This document shows positions 16,820 through 25,922 of a DNA stretch of 64,000 nucleotides, piece by piece (position 1 is the stretch's first letter; the number at the start of each line of letters is the position of its first letter). The notes below the pieces were generated by a model. The model searched no databases. It was not told the origin of the DNA and saw nothing but the letters and a program-made list of their open reading frames with translations. Source of the DNA: Intestinimonas massiliensis (ex Afouda et al. 2020) (lineage in GTDB: Bacteria > Bacillota > Clostridia > Oscillospirales > Oscillospiraceae); contig NZ_LN869528.1 in NCBI RefSeq assembly GCF_001244995.1, positions 322,773 to 386,772 of the forward strand. The letters run 5' to 3'. The position numbers were made by a program, and so were the translations under genes.

Positions 16820-17683
16820 ATGTGGTGGAACCGATCTAAGCGGCAGATTCTGATCCTGGTGCTCCTGGCGGCGGTGCTGGCCGGCGCCTTCTGGCTGGGC
16901 GGCAACGCGCCGGGCAGCCGGGGCTGGGCACCGGAGGCTCCGGCGGCGCCCTCTGCCAGCGCGGCACAGACGGAGGTCCTCCCAGCGCCGTCTGTCAGCC
17001 CCACTCCTGCCCCCTCAACAGCTCCCACCGTCACGCCGGAGCCGGCGGAACCCCCGGAAGCCCTCCCCGTGTCCCCGATGCCGGAGGAGATGCCCGCAGC
17101 ACCTCTACCGATGCAGACACCCGCGCCCCTTACGCCGCCTCCCTCCGCCGGTGCGGGAGCCTCAGTCCTCCAGGGCATGGGGGGTACGGACCCGTCGCTC
17201 GCCGCCCCGGCGCCGGAGGGAAAGCCCCAGCCGGTGGACCCCCAGGACGCGGCTTTCTCCGACGTGGCCCACACCTGCACCCTCTCGGTCCGGTGCGACA
17301 CCATTCTGGACCACCTGGATTGGCTGGACGCGGAGAAGGCCGAGCTGGTGCCGGAGGACGGCGTGATCTTTCCGGAGACCCAGGTCACCTTTTACGAGGG
17401 AGAGAGCGTCTTCAACCTGCTCCAGCGTGAGATGAAGCAGGCCAAGATCCACCTGGAGTTTGAAGAGACACCCCTTTATCACTCCGCCTACATCGAGGGC
17501 ATCCACAACCTCTATGAATTTGACTGCGGCGAGGGGTCCGGCTGGACCTACCGGGTCAACGGCTGGTTCCCCAACTACGGCTGCTCCCGCTACCAGCTTC
17601 AGGAGGGGGATGTGGTGGAATGGCTCTACACCTGCGACCTGGGCGCCGACGTAGGTGCCCTCTCCTCCGTCGGAGGGGCGTAA
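16820..17683 (+). CDS. Membrane-anchored DUF4430 (transcobalamin C-terminal-like) protein
   Basis: A 287-aa protein. An N-terminal TM anchor (residues about 9-27, no lipobox) is followed by a Pro/Ala/Glu-rich spacer to about 140 that would span the wall. The C-terminal domain (about 150-280) is of the DUF4430 type: VTFYEGESVFNLLQREM, then YIEGIHNLYEFDCGEGSGW, TYRVNGWFPNYGCSRYQL and GDVVEWLYTCDLG. Pfam relates this fold to the beta domain of animal transcobalamin and intrinsic factor. It starts 10 bases after the toroid gene, behind TAGGAGG. The pair looks like a B12 carrier split into two polypeptides. Confidence 0.85.
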   Translation: MWWNRSKRQILILVLLAAVLAGAFWLGGNAPGSRGWAPEAPAAPSASAAQTEVLPAPSVSPTPAPSTAPTVTPEPAEPPEALPVSPMPEEMPAAPLPMQTPAPLTPPPSAGAGASVLQGMGGTDPSLAAPAPEGKPQPVDPQDAAFSDVAHTCTLSVRCDTILDHLDWLDAEKAELVPEDGVIFPETQVTFYEGESVFNLLQREMKQAKIHLEFEETPLYHSAYIEGIHNLYEFDCGEGSGWTYRVNGWFPNYGCSRYQLQEGDVVEWLYTCDLGADVGALSSVGGA

Positions 17684-17690
17684 CATACCG

Positions 17691-17722
17691 GGCGGCGCGG
17701 CAGACCCCCGCGCCGCCTTTTT
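17691..17722 (+). terminator. Internal terminator before ecfT
   Basis: A perfect 10-bp GC stem (17691-17700 with 17708-17717) and a T5 run lie just past the DUF4430 gene stop and 11 bases before ecfT. It probably lowers expression of the membrane transporter relative to the two surface proteins. Confidence 0.85.
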
Positions 17723-17733
17723 GAAATGGACTG

Positions 17734-18636
17734 ATGCGTTTGCAATCCAGAGATGCCTTTTCCAGCTACCACCCGGCGGTGAACTTTCTTTATTTCGGCC
17801 TGGTGCTGTTCTTTACCATGTGCTTTCTGCATCCGGCCTGCCTGCTGCTCTCCCTGGCCGCCGCCCTGCGGTACGCCGTCTGCCTCAACGGGCGCCGGGC
17901 GGTGCGGCGCAGCCTGCGCTACCTGCTGCCTGCGGCGCTGCTGGCCGCCCTCATCAATCCGGCCTTCAACCACCAGGGGGCCACGATCCTGACCTACCTG
18001 CCCTCGGGCAACCCCCTGACGCTGGAGAGCATTGCCTACGGCCTGGCTGCCGCCGCCCTGCTCTCCGCCGTGGTCACTTGGTTTTCCTGCTATACGGCGG
18101 TGATGACTTCCGACAAGTTCGTCTATCTCTTCGGGCGGGTCATCCCCGCCCTCTCCCTGGTCCTCTCCATGGCCCTGCGGTTCGTGCCCAGGTTCCAGGT
18201 CCAGGCCCGGGCGGTGTCTCAGGCCCAGCGCTGCGTCGGGCGGGACGTGTCGGACGGCAGCCTCCTACAGCGCCTGCGCAATGGGGTGACCATCCTCTCC
18301 ATCCTGCTCACCTGGTGCCTGGAAAACGCCCTCGAGACGGCGGACAGCATGAAGAGCCGGGGCTACGGTCTGCCGGGGCGAACCGCCTTTTCCATCTATC
18401 GTCTGGACGACCGGGACCAGGCCGCCCTCTGGTGGCTGGGGGCTCTGGGCGGCTATATCCTGTCCATGTGGGGGGCGGGCGGCTTTGCCTGCCGCTACTT
18501 TCCCACCTTCCGCCTGGCCCCCCGGGACGGCTGGAGCCTCTCCGGGCTGCTGGCGTTCGGGCTTTTGTGCCTGACGCCGGTCATCATAGATCGAAGGGAG
18601 GATCGCCAGTGGACACGTTTGCGATCCATGACCTGA
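17734..18636 (+). CDS. ecfT: ECF transporter transmembrane component EcfT
   Basis: A 300-aa integral membrane protein of the CbiQ/EcfT family. It has several hydrophobic helices (about 20-60, 65-85, 100-130, 255-275) and the cytoplasmic coupling region, with the family-type motif near residues 155-215: VLSMALRFVPRFQVQARAVS, then TWCLENALETADSMKSRGYG. The latter ends in the Ala-Arg-Gly-like SRG that docks into the ATPases. ATG 17734 has only a weak ribosome site. The stop overlaps the GTG start of the fused ATPase gene by 28 bases. It couples the ATPases to the substrate subunit. Confidence 0.9.
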   Translation: MRLQSRDAFSSYHPAVNFLYFGLVLFFTMCFLHPACLLLSLAAALRYAVCLNGRRAVRRSLRYLLPAALLAALINPAFNHQGATILTYLPSGNPLTLESIAYGLAAAALLSAVVTWFSCYTAVMTSDKFVYLFGRVIPALSLVLSMALRFVPRFQVQARAVSQAQRCVGRDVSDGSLLQRLRNGVTILSILLTWCLENALETADSMKSRGYGLPGRTAFSIYRLDDRDQAALWWLGALGGYILSMWGAGGFACRYFPTFRLAPRDGWSLSGLLAFGLLCLTPVIIDRREDRQWTRLRSMT

Positions 18637-21254
18637 CCTTCTTTTACCCTGGGCAGGCGGTCCCCGCCCTGGACCGGCTGGACCTGACCGTCCGGTCGGG
18701 GGAATTTTGGGTGCTGTGCGGCCCTTCGGGCTGCGGCAAATCCACCCTGCTGCGCCAGCTCAAGACGGTGCTGGCCCCCCATGGCCACCGGCTGGGGGAG
18801 ATCCGCTTTGAGGGCGTCCCCCTGGACGAGCTGGACCAGCGGGAGCAGGCGGCGCGCATTGGCTTCGTGCTCCAGTCCCCGGAGAACCAGCTCGTCACCG
18901 ATAAGGTGTGGCATGAGCTGGCCTTCGGCCTGGAGAGCCTGGGCTACGACACCCCCACCATCCGCCGGCGGGTGGCCGAAATGGCCTCCTTTTTCGGTAT
19001 CCAGACCTGGTTTTACAAAAACGTAGCCGAGCTGTCCGGCGGACAGAAGCAGCTTTTGAACCTGGCCTCGGTCATGGCCATGCAGCCCTCTGTGCTGATT
19101 CTCGACGAGCCCACCAGTCAGTTGGACCCCATCGCCGCGGCCGATTTCCTGGCCACTCTGGGCAAGATCAACCGAGAGCTGGGCACCACCATTCTCCTCA
19201 CCGAGCACCGGCTGGAAGATGCCTTCCCCCTGGCCGGCCGCGTGGCGGTGCTGGACCGGGGCAGGCTCCTGTGCACCGGCACCCCCAGCCAGGTGGGCGC
19301 CGCCCTGAAGGACGCCGGCCACGCCATGTTCCAGGCCATGCCCGCACCCATGCGCATCTGGGCGGCGGTGGGGGATTCCTCCCCCTGCCCCGTCACCGTC
19401 CGGGAGGGACGGGACTGGCTGGGCCGTTTCGCCGCCGCTCACCCCCTGGGAGCGCTCCCGGAGGAGCAGCGGCACGCCTATCCGCCGGAGGCCGCCATCA
19501 CCGCCCGGGACCTGTGGTTCAAGTATGAAAAGGACCTGCCCGACGTGGTGAAGGGCCTGTCCCTTACGGTGCGGAGGGGGGAATTCTTGGCCCTGCTGGG
19601 GGGGAACGGCACCGGCAAGACCACCAGCCTGAAGCTGCTCTCCGGCCTGCTGCAGCCCTGCCGCGGGGAGCTGGAGACGGTGGGCCGGCTGGGCGTACTG
19701 CCCCAGAACCCCCAGGCCCTGTTTGTGAAAAAGACGGTGCGTGAGGACCTTTTCGAGCTTCTGAAGGGCCGACCGCTGCCCAGGGCCGCGCAGGAGGAGC
19801 AGGTCGCCCGTGCGGTGACGCTGTGCCGTCTGGAGGAGCTGCTGGACCGGCACCCCTACGACCTCTCCGGCGGCGAGCAGCAGCGGGCCGCTCTGGCCAA
19901 GATCCTGCTGCTGGAGCCGGACGTCCTGCTGCTGGACGAGCCCACCAAGGGGCTGGACGCCGGGTTTAAGCAGACTCTGGCCGAGATCCTGCAGCGGCTC
20001 CTGCGCCGGGGGGTGCCCGTCCTTATGGTCAGCCACGACATTGAGTTCTGCGCCCGCTACGCCCACCGCTGCGCGCTGTTTTTTGATGGGACGATCGTCA
20101 CAGAGGGCCCGCCCCGGGCATTTTTCTCCGGCAACAGCTTCTACACCACCGCCGCCAACCGGATGGCCCGGGCCCGCCTGCCGGGGGCGGTCACCGCCGA
20201 GGAGGTCATTGCCGCCTGCGGCGGCGCCCTGCCGCCGGAACCGGAGCTGCCGGAGGCGTCCCCGCCCCTTCCTCCCCCCGGCGTACACAGCGCCGACGAC
20301 CGGCCCGGGCCCCTGCCCTGGTGGCGCCGGCTGATCGCCGCCGTATCCGCCGCCGCTGCACTGCTCCTGCTGTGCAATGCCGTGGGCGCGGCCGATCTGA
20401 CCGCCCTGATCGGTGCGGCAGGGGCCTCCTCTGCCGGCATGACCCATCTCAAGCTGGACGCCCTTCTCCTGGCCGCTCTGCTGGTCTTTACCCTGGCGGT
20501 CAGCCGCCGGGCCCCACCCCCTGTGGTTCCCATCCAGGTCCCGCGGGAGCGGCGCAGGCTCCCCAAGCGCACTGTGGCGGCGGCGGTCATGATCCTGCTG
20601 CTGATCCCGGTGACCCTCTTCGTGGGGCTTTTTTATCTGGACAACAAGAAGTATTACTTCATCTCCCTGCTGATCCTGCTGGAGTGTATGGCGCCCTTCT
20701 TCCTTCTCTTCGAGGGGAGAAAGCCCCAAGCCCGGGAGCTGGTGGTCATCGCAGTGCTCTGCGCGGTGGCCGTGGCGGGCCGGGCGGCGTTATTCATGCT
20801 GCCCCAGTGCAAGCCGGTGATGGCCCTTACGATTCTGGCCGGCGTGGCTTTCGGGGGGGAGGCCGGCTTCCTGGTGGGAGCTATGACCATGCTGCTGTCC
20901 AACCTTCTCTTCGCCCAGGGGCCGTGGACTCCCTATCAGATGTTCGCCATGGGCATCATCGGCTTTCTGGCGGGCCTGCTGTTCCGCAGGGGGCTGCTCC
21001 GCCGCAGCCGGGTCTCGCTGGCCGTCTTCGGCGCGCTGGCGGCCATCGTGGTCTACGGCGGAATCATGAACCCGGTATCCGCCCTGTTGTGGTCTCAGGC
21101 GCTCAATGGAGCGGTCCTGCTGACCTATTACCTCTCCGGCTTTCCCATGGACCTGATCCAGGCAATCGCCACCTTCCTGTTCCTCTGGTTTGCCGCCGAA
21201 CCCTTGCTGGAAAAGCTGGAGCGCATCAAGGTAAAGTACGGGCTGATGGAGTAG
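18609..21254 (+). CDS. ECF transporter EcfA-EcfA'-S fusion, probable cobalamin importer
   Basis: An 881-aa protein fusing three usual subunits. ATPase 1 has Walker A GPSGCGKST (38-46), signature LSGGQKQ (about 142) and Walker B LILDEPTSQLDP. ATPase 2 has Walker A GGNGTGKTT (about 331), LSGGEQQ (about 419) and LLLDEPTKGLD. From about residue 565 follows a hydrophobic S component with RAALFMLPQCKPVMA, GVAFGGEAGFLVGAMT and LFAQGPWTPYQMFAMG. This is the type seen in CbrT-like B12 ECF transporters. GTG 18609 follows AGGGAGG. Cobalamin as substrate is inferred from the riboswitch and neighbours. Confidence 0.88.
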   Translation: MDTFAIHDLTFFYPGQAVPALDRLDLTVRSGEFWVLCGPSGCGKSTLLRQLKTVLAPHGHRLGEIRFEGVPLDELDQREQAARIGFVLQSPENQLVTDKVWHELAFGLESLGYDTPTIRRRVAEMASFFGIQTWFYKNVAELSGGQKQLLNLASVMAMQPSVLILDEPTSQLDPIAAADFLATLGKINRELGTTILLTEHRLEDAFPLAGRVAVLDRGRLLCTGTPSQVGAALKDAGHAMFQAMPAPMRIWAAVGDSSPCPVTVREGRDWLGRFAAAHPLGALPEEQRHAYPPEAAITARDLWFKYEKDLPDVVKGLSLTVRRGEFLALLGGNGTGKTTSLKLLSGLLQPCRGELETVGRLGVLPQNPQALFVKKTVREDLFELLKGRPLPRAAQEEQVARAVTLCRLEELLDRHPYDLSGGEQQRAALAKILLLEPDVLLLDEPTKGLDAGFKQTLAEILQRLLRRGVPVLMVSHDIEFCARYAHRCALFFDGTIVTEGPPRAFFSGNSFYTTAANRMARARLPGAVTAEEVIAACGGALPPEPELPEASPPLPPPGVHSADDRPGPLPWWRRLIAAVSAAAALLLLCNAVGAADLTALIGAAGASSAGMTHLKLDALLLAALLVFTLAVSRRAPPPVVPIQVPRERRRLPKRTVAAAVMILLLIPVTLFVGLFYLDNKKYYFISLLILLECMAPFFLLFEGRKPQARELVVIAVLCAVAVAGRAALFMLPQCKPVMALTILAGVAFGGEAGFLVGAMTMLLSNLLFAQGPWTPYQMFAMGIIGFLAGLLFRRGLLRRSRVSLAVFGALAAIVVYGGIMNPVSALLWSQALNGAVLLTYYLSGFPMDLIQAIATFLFLWFAAEPLLEKLERIKVKYGLME

Positions 21255-21294
21255 GGCCGGAAAAAGCGGCGGCTGCCGCTCCAAAGGGCCATAA

Positions 21295-21346
21295 AGCCCC
21301 AGGGTCCCCGGAAAGGCAATGCCTTTCCGGGGACCCTGGGGCTTGG
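21295..21346. terminator. Bidirectional terminator between the ECF and aminotransferase genes
   Basis: A very long near-perfect palindrome of about 25 bp per arm, centred near 21320, separates the two convergent genes. On the plus strand it runs into CTTTTT. Confidence 0.92.
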
Positions 21347-21351
21347 CTTTT

Positions 21352-22518
21352 TCAGACCAGCAGACGGCTTTCCCGGATGTTGTCCAGGGCCAGCTTCATC
21401 TCCGCCTCGGTACGCACCAGGGCCAGGCGCACATAGCCCTCTCCCGAGGGGCCGAAGGCGCTGCCCGGCGTCACCAGCAGGCCGGTACGCTGGAGGAGCT
21501 GCTCACAAAAGTGCTGGGAATCCCCAAATCCCTCCGGGATCTTGGCCCACACAAACATGGTGGAGGAACACCGGGGGACGTTCCAGCCCAGGGCGGTCAG
21601 GCCGTCGCACAGGTAGTTGCGCCGCGCCTCATAGGCCCGCCGGGTGGTCTCCACACAGCTCTGATCTCCGGTAATGGCGGCGATGGCCGCCCGCTGGACG
21701 GGCAGGAACATGCCGTAGTCCATATTGGACTTCAGCTTGGCCAACTGTCCCACCATCTCGGCATTGCCCACGCAGAAGCCCACCCGGGCCCCGGCCAGAG
21801 CGTAGGTCTTGGAGAGGGAATTGAACTCCACGCCCACGTCGGCAGCCCCCTCAAAACGCAGGAAGCTGCCCCACTGCGCCCCGTCGTAGACCAGCTCACT
21901 GTAGGCGTTGTCGTGGAGGACGCCGATCCCGTACTCCCGGGCAAAGGCGATCAGGTCGCGGTAGAAGGCGTCGGGAGCCATGGCCGTAGTGGGGTTATTG
22001 GGGTAGGACACCACCATCAGCTTGGCCCGCTTGGCCACCTCCGTGGGGATATCCCGCAGGTCGATGACGAAGTCCTTCTCCGGCTTCATCGGCATATAGT
22101 GCAGCTCCGCCCCGGCCAGCTTGGGCCCGTCGGCAAAGACCGGGTAGCAGGGGTCGGGCACCAGCACCACGTCCCCCTCGTCGGCCAGGGTCAGCGCAAT
22201 ATGGGCCAGCCCCTCCTGGGAGCCCAGCAGCGAGGTGATCTGCGCCGCCGGGTCCAGCGTCACCCCGTAGCGCCGCTGATACCAGGCCGCCACCGCCTGA
22301 TGCAGCTCATTCAGATCCTGAATGGCGTAGATGTAGTTTTTGGGGTCCATGGCTGCGTCGGCCAAGGCCCGCATCACGTGCTCCGCCGGCGCCAGATTGG
22401 GCGCGCCGATGCTCATATCCACTACCGTGCCGCCCGCCGCCAGTCGGGCGCTCTTCAGGTCCAGCAGCTTGGAAAAGATGCCGGTCTCGAAGCGCTCCAT
22501 CCGTTTTGCAAATTCCAT
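21352..22518 (-). CDS. PLP-dependent class I/II aminotransferase
   Basis: A 388-aa fold-type I aminotransferase, closest in look to LL-diaminopimelate or alanine/aspartate aminotransferases. Motifs include VDMSIGAPNLAPAEHV near the N-terminus, SLLGSQEGLAHIAL, VLVPDPCYPVF, VVSYPNNPTTA, HDNAYSELVYDG, the PLP lysine in FNSLSKTYALAGARVGF (about residue 235), and VRLALV near the end. Start ATG 22518 (MEFAKRMERFETG), behind GCAGGGG; the longer frame lacks a site. It stands alone between the ECF terminator and the ribosomal cluster. Its exact amino acid substrate cannot be read from sequence. Confidence 0.85.
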   Translation of the reverse strand: MEFAKRMERFETGIFSKLLDLKSARLAAGGTVVDMSIGAPNLAPAEHVMRALADAAMDPKNYIYAIQDLNELHQAVAAWYQRRYGVTLDPAAQITSLLGSQEGLAHIALTLADEGDVVLVPDPCYPVFADGPKLAGAELHYMPMKPEKDFVIDLRDIPTEVAKRAKLMVVSYPNNPTTAMAPDAFYRDLIAFAREYGIGVLHDNAYSELVYDGAQWGSFLRFEGAADVGVEFNSLSKTYALAGARVGFCVGNAEMVGQLAKLKSNMDYGMFLPVQRAAIAAITGDQSCVETTRRAYEARRNYLCDGLTALGWNVPRCSSTMFVWAKIPEGFGDSQHFCEQLLQRTGLLVTPGSAFGPSGEGYVRLALVRTEAEMKLALDNIRESRLLV

Positions 22519-22593
22519 TGTCCCCTGCACTCCATATCTCAAAATTTTCCTCCATCTTAGCACTTTTTCCCTGCCTTTGCAATGGCAGTGGTA

Positions 22594-22632
22594 CAAAAAG
22601 GCCCCCGCCGCAGCCTGGGGCGCGGTGGGGGC
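22594..22632 (-). terminator. Terminator of the ribosomal protein cluster
   Basis: On the minus strand a GC-rich imperfect stem (GCCCCCACCGCG with GCGGCGGGGGC) ends in TTTTTG, about 20 bases after rplQ. It closes the S10/spc/alpha transcription unit. Confidence 0.88.
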
Positions 22633-22650
22633 GCTTGCGCTCTGGAAGGC

Positions 22651-22992
22651 TTACACCAACTGGATGATGGCCATCTCAGCGGCGTCGCCGCGGCGGGGGC
22701 CGATCTTGACGATACGGGTGTAGCCGCCGTCACGGTCAGCATACTTTGGGCCGATCTCGTCAAACAGCTTCTTGGCCACGTCCTCCTTGGTGATGAAGGC
22801 CAGAGCTTGACGGTAGGTGGCCAGGTTATTCTTCTTGGCCAGGGTAATCATCTTCTCGGTCATGGGGGCCACTTCCCTGGCACGGGTAACGGTGGTCTTG
22901 ATCTGACCGTTCTCCAGCAGGTAGGTCACCATGGCGCGCAGCATCGCCTTCCGCTGATCGGTCGGCTTGCCCAGCTTGCGGTATCCGGACAT
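22651..22992 (-). CDS. rplQ: 50S ribosomal protein L17
   Basis: A 113-aa bL17. It shows the family start (M)[18 protein letters not shown] and the core [28 protein letters not shown]. The start is ATG 22992 with TAGGAG nine bases upstream; a TTG nine bases earlier is too close to that site. Last gene of the cluster, separated from rpoA by a 189-base spacer rich in short hairpins. Confidence 0.96.
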   Translation of the reverse strand: MSGYRKLGKPTDQRKAMLRAMVTYLLENGQIKTTVTRAREVAPMTEKMITLAKKNNLATYRQALAFITKEDVAKKLFDEIGPKYADRDGGYTRIVKIGPRRGDAAEMAIIQLV

Positions 22993-23181
22993 TTGACTCA
23001 ACTCCTATAGGCATTTCGCGCGGCGAAATCCATCGTAAATTCGTCCTGAGGGTCCTTCCCTCGGAAGAGCGCCGCCCGGACGGGCGGCATCGGACGGGCC
23101 GTGTCCGGGAGGGGACGTTACATGCCCCCGGACTGCTCTTCTGCGCTCCTGAGCGACGGAACCGCCGCCCGGAAGCCTCTG
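22993..23181 (-). other. Structured rpoA-rplQ spacer
   Basis: The longest spacer inside the alpha operon. It carries several small inverted repeats (GAGGGTCC-TTCCCTC near 23048, GCCGCCCG-GACGGGCGGC near 23081, CGGGGGCA around 23120-23135). None has a U-run. It could be a processing or translation-control region for L17; no gene was found. Confidence 0.4.
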
Positions 23182-24132
23182 TCAGTTGTTCTCGTCGCTG
23201 GCCAGGGACAGGCCCATCATAGCCAGCTTGTTGATGACCTCTTCCAGGCTCTTCCGGCCCAGATTGCGCACCTTCATCATCTCGTCCTCGGTCTTGGAGA
23301 TCAGGTCCTCCACCGTGTTGATGTTGGCCCGCTTGAGGCAGTTGAAGGACCGGACCGACAGATCCAGCTCTTCGATGGTCAGCTCCAGCACCTTGTCGCG
23401 CTGCGCCTCGGCCTTCTCCACCACGGTGGATTTGTTGCCCATGGTCTCGCTCAGGTCGGTGAACAGCATGAAGTGGTCGCACAGGATGCGGGCACCGAGG
23501 CTCACGGCATCCCGGGCCGTGATGGTGCCGTTGGTCCACACCTCCAGCGTCAGCTTGTCGAAGTCGGTCAGGTCGCCCACGCGGGTGTTCTCCACCGTGT
23601 AGTTGACCTTCTTGACGGGGGTGTAGATGGAGTCCACCGGGATGAGCCCGATGATGGTCTGGGCGGGCTTGTTCCGGTCGGCGGGGACATAGCCCCGACC
23701 GTGGGACAGGGTGAGCTCCATGTTGAGGGTGGCGTCGGGACCCAGGGTGGCGATGTGGTGGGTGGGGTTGAGCACCTCCACCTCTCCGTCCGCCTTGATG
23801 TCGCCGGCCGTGACCTCACCCTCGCCGCTCATCTCGATATACACCGTCTTCACGCCCTCGGAGTGCAGCTTGGCGATGATGCCTTTCACGTTGAGGACGA
23901 TCTCCGTCACGTCTTCCTTTACACCAGGGATGGTGGAGAACTCATGCTGGATACCGGCGATCTTGATGGAGGTGACCGCGGTACCGGGCAGAGACGAGAG
24001 CAGGATGCGGCGCAGGGAGTTGCCCAGAGTCGTGCCATAGCCGCGCTCCAGGGGCTCGACCACGTACTTGCCGTAGGAGCCGTCACCGGGATTCTCCACG
24101 CATTCGATGCGCGGCTTTTCGATTTCTACCAT
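23182..24132 (-). CDS. rpoA: DNA-directed RNA polymerase subunit alpha
   Basis: A 316-aa alpha subunit. The N-terminal assembly domain (about 1-230) contains [20 protein letters not shown], and the C-terminal domain (about 245-310) contains the DNA/activator-binding [14 protein letters not shown] and [12 protein letters not shown]. Start ATG 24132 ([10 protein letters not shown]), behind AAGGAGGG. Normal length for Firmicutes. It lies between rpsD and rplQ in standard order. Confidence 0.97.
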   Translation of the reverse strand: MVEIEKPRIECVENPGDGSYGKYVVEPLERGYGTTLGNSLRRILLSSLPGTAVTSIKIAGIQHEFSTIPGVKEDVTEIVLNVKGIIAKLHSEGVKTVYIEMSGEGEVTAGDIKADGEVEVLNPTHHIATLGPDATLNMELTLSHGRGYVPADRNKPAQTIIGLIPVDSIYTPVKKVNYTVENTRVGDLTDFDKLTLEVWTNGTITARDAVSLGARILCDHFMLFTDLSETMGNKSTVVEKAEAQRDKVLELTIEELDLSVRSFNCLKRANINTVEDLISKTEDEMMKVRNLGRKSLEEVINKLAMMGLSLASDENN

Positions 24133-24268
24133 GTGATAGTTACCCTCCTTGTTGCGGCGGCGGACGGGTGCATCCGCCGTATCGTCATTCACGGGGCCGC
24201 CGGGCCGGTTTTGGACGCCGGCCCGCAGGCGGCGGCCCCTCGCTTCCATGAGTCGAGGGTATTAAGGA
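24133..24268 (-). other. rpsD-rpoA spacer with strong hairpin
   Basis: A 136-base gap holds an imperfect stem of about 18 bp (24198-24242, GGGGCCGCCG against CGGCGGCCCC). There is no U-run. It may stabilise the upstream message or slow polymerase; no gene is present. Confidence 0.45.
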
Positions 24269-24898
24269 TTACTTGGAATACAACTCGACGATCAGATGCT
24301 CCTCGATGGGCAGGTCGATGTCCTCCCGTGCGGGGAAGGCCACCACCTTGGCCGTGAGCGTATTCTGGTCAAAATCGAGCCACTTGGGAGCGGGACGGGA
24401 GCCGTTGGCCTCCAGGGAGCCCTTGAACTTATCCAGACTGCGGCTGGAATCCTTCAGAGCGATGACTTCGCCGGGCTTCACCAGGTAGGAGGGGATATCC
24501 ACCTTCTTGCCGTTGATGGTGAAGTGGCCGTGACGGACGAGCTGACGGGCCTCGGGCCGGCTCATGGCGAAGCCCAGGCGGTAGATCACGTTGTCCAGAC
24601 GGGTCTCCAGAATGGACAGCAGGTTCTCGCCGGTGACGCCCTTCTTGGCGTTGGCCATCTCATAGTACTTGCGGAACTGGCTCTCCAGCACGCCGTAGTA
24701 GCGGCGGGCCTTCTGCTTCTCACGAAGCTGCATGCCGTACTCGCTCATCTTCTTGTTCCTCGCGTTGCCGTGCTGGCCGGGCGCGAAGGGGCGGCGCTCA
24801 ACGGCGCACTTGTCGGTATAGCAGCGGTCGCCCTTCAGGAACAGCTTCTGGCCTTCCCGACGGCACTTGCGGCAGACCGCTCCGGTATCTCTTGCCAT
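24269..24898 (-). CDS. rpsD: 30S ribosomal protein S4 (zinc-binding type)
   Basis: A 209-aa uS4. The N-terminus keeps a Cys cluster ([10 protein letters not shown], then [10 protein letters not shown]), the zinc-binding form of S4. The S4 RNA-binding domain ([26 protein letters not shown]) follows at about residues 95-160. Starts at ATG 24898, 18 bases after rpsK. In E. coli S4 represses the alpha operon; that has not been shown here. Confidence 0.97.
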   Translation of the reverse strand: MARDTGAVCRKCRREGQKLFLKGDRCYTDKCAVERRPFAPGQHGNARNKKMSEYGMQLREKQKARRYYGVLESQFRKYYEMANAKKGVTGENLLSILETRLDNVIYRLGFAMSRPEARQLVRHGHFTINGKKVDIPSYLVKPGEVIALKDSSRSLDKFKGSLEANGSRPAPKWLDFDQNTLTAKVVAFPAREDIDLPIEEHLIVELYSK

Positions 24899-24916
24899 AT
24901 TCTTACCTCCTCTAAA

Positions 24917-25318
24917 TCAGACGCGGCGGCGCTTGGGCGGGCGGCAGCCATTGTGGGGGATGGGCGTCACGTCCTTGATGAGGGTGACTTCCAGGCCCAC
25001 GGCCTGCAGCGCGCGGATCGCGGCCTCACGGCCGGAACCGGGGCCCTTCACGTACACTTCCACGCTCTTGAGTCCATGCTCCATCGCGGCCTTGGCGGCA
25101 GTCTCAGCAGCCGTCTGGGCGGCGAAGGGGGTGGATTTCCGGGAGCCGCGGAAGCCCAGGCCGCCGGAGGAGGCCCAGCTCAGGGCGTTGCCCTGGGTGT
25201 CGGTCACAGTGACCATGGTGTTATTGAAGGAAGAGCGGATATGCACGGCGCCCTTCTCGATATTCTTACGCTCGCGGCGCTTACGCACCACTTTTTTGCC
25301 CTTGGTATTCGCAGCCAT
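24917..25318 (-). CDS. rpsK: 30S ribosomal protein S11
   Basis: A 133-aa uS11 with a Lys/Arg-rich N-terminus, [35 protein letters not shown] and the conserved C-terminus [11 protein letters not shown]. It sits 16 bases after rpsM, in the platform-protein order typical of the alpha operon. Confidence 0.97.
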   Translation of the reverse strand: MAANTKGKKVVRKRRERKNIEKGAVHIRSSFNNTMVTVTDTQGNALSWASSGGLGFRGSRKSTPFAAQTAAETAAKAAMEHGLKSVEVYVKGPGSGREAAIRALQAVGLEVTLIKDVTPIPHNGCRPPKRRRV

Positions 25319-25334
25319 TGTTCATATCCCTCCC

Positions 25335-25703
25335 TTACTTCTTCTTGTTGGCAACCGTGCGCTTCGGACCCTTGCGGGTACGGGCGTTGGTCTTGCTGCG
25401 CTGGCCGCGGACCGGCAGGCCCTTGCGGTGACGGATGCCGCGGTAGCAGCCAATCTCGGTCAGGCGCTTAATGTCCATCGCCACGTCGCGGCGCAGGTCG
25501 CCCTCCACGGTATAGCTGTTGGCGATGACCTCGCGCAGCTTCGCCTCGTCGGCGTCGGTCAGGTCTTTTACCCGGGTGTCGGGATTGATCCCGGCTTCCT
25601 TCAGGATTTTGTTGGCGCTGGTGCGCCCGATGCCGTAGATATAGGTGAGGCCGATCTCGACTCTCTTATCCTTCGGCAGGTCAATGCCGGCAATACGTGC
25701 CAT
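25335..25703 (-). CDS. rpsM: 30S ribosomal protein S13
   Basis: A 122-aa uS13: [21 protein letters not shown] at the start, helix-two-turn-helix region [30 protein letters not shown], and a basic C-terminal tail that reaches the P-site tRNA. A small gap (18 bases) separates it from rpmJ. Confidence 0.97.
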   Translation of the reverse strand: MARIAGIDLPKDKRVEIGLTYIYGIGRTSANKILKEAGINPDTRVKDLTDADEAKLREVIANSYTVEGDLRRDVAMDIKRLTEIGCYRGIRHRKGLPVRGQRSKTNARTRKGPKRTVANKKK

Positions 25704-25721
25704 ATTTCTTCAGCGCCTCCT

Positions 25722-25835
25722 TTAACCTTGTCTCTGCTTGTGCTTGGGGTTTTCGCAAATGACCATGACTTTGCCCTTGCGCTTGATGATCTTGCACTTC
25801 TCGCACATGGGCTTCACGGACGGTCTAACTTTCAT
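25722..25835 (-). CDS. rpmJ: 50S ribosomal protein L36
   Basis: A 37-aa bL36 translated from the sequence: it begins [20 protein letters not shown], and ends in [10 protein letters not shown]. It keeps the zinc-binding pattern Cys-x2-Cys, Cys, His (C+ form). Start ATG 25835, behind CAGGAGG; stop TAA at 25722-25724. It lies between infA and rpsM, the standard position. Confidence 0.95.
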   Translation of the reverse strand: MKVRPSVKPMCEKCKIIKRKGKVMVICENPKHKQRQG

Positions 25836-25922
25836 GTCATAAACCTCCTGAATGCCTTGATGGCCCCGGCGGTCAGCGGGCAAGGCCCTGTGCCGCCGGT
25901 CGTTTTTGGGTCGTCAGCGGTC
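25836..25922 (-). other. infA-rpmJ spacer hairpin
   Basis: CCGGCGG (about 25897) pairs with CCGCCGG (about 25865) in a long imperfect stem with an inner GGGC/GCCC pairing. No U-run follows. A stabilising or processing structure is possible. Confidence 0.4.

Noticed and set aside
18495-20729. A 744-codon minus-strand frame opposite the ECF fusion gene
   Set aside because: Antisense shadow; the plus strand holds complete ATPase motifs in frame.
22307-22596. Longer N-terminus for the aminotransferase, and an overlapping 91-codon frame
   Set aside because: No ribosome site and no family similarity before ATG 22518.
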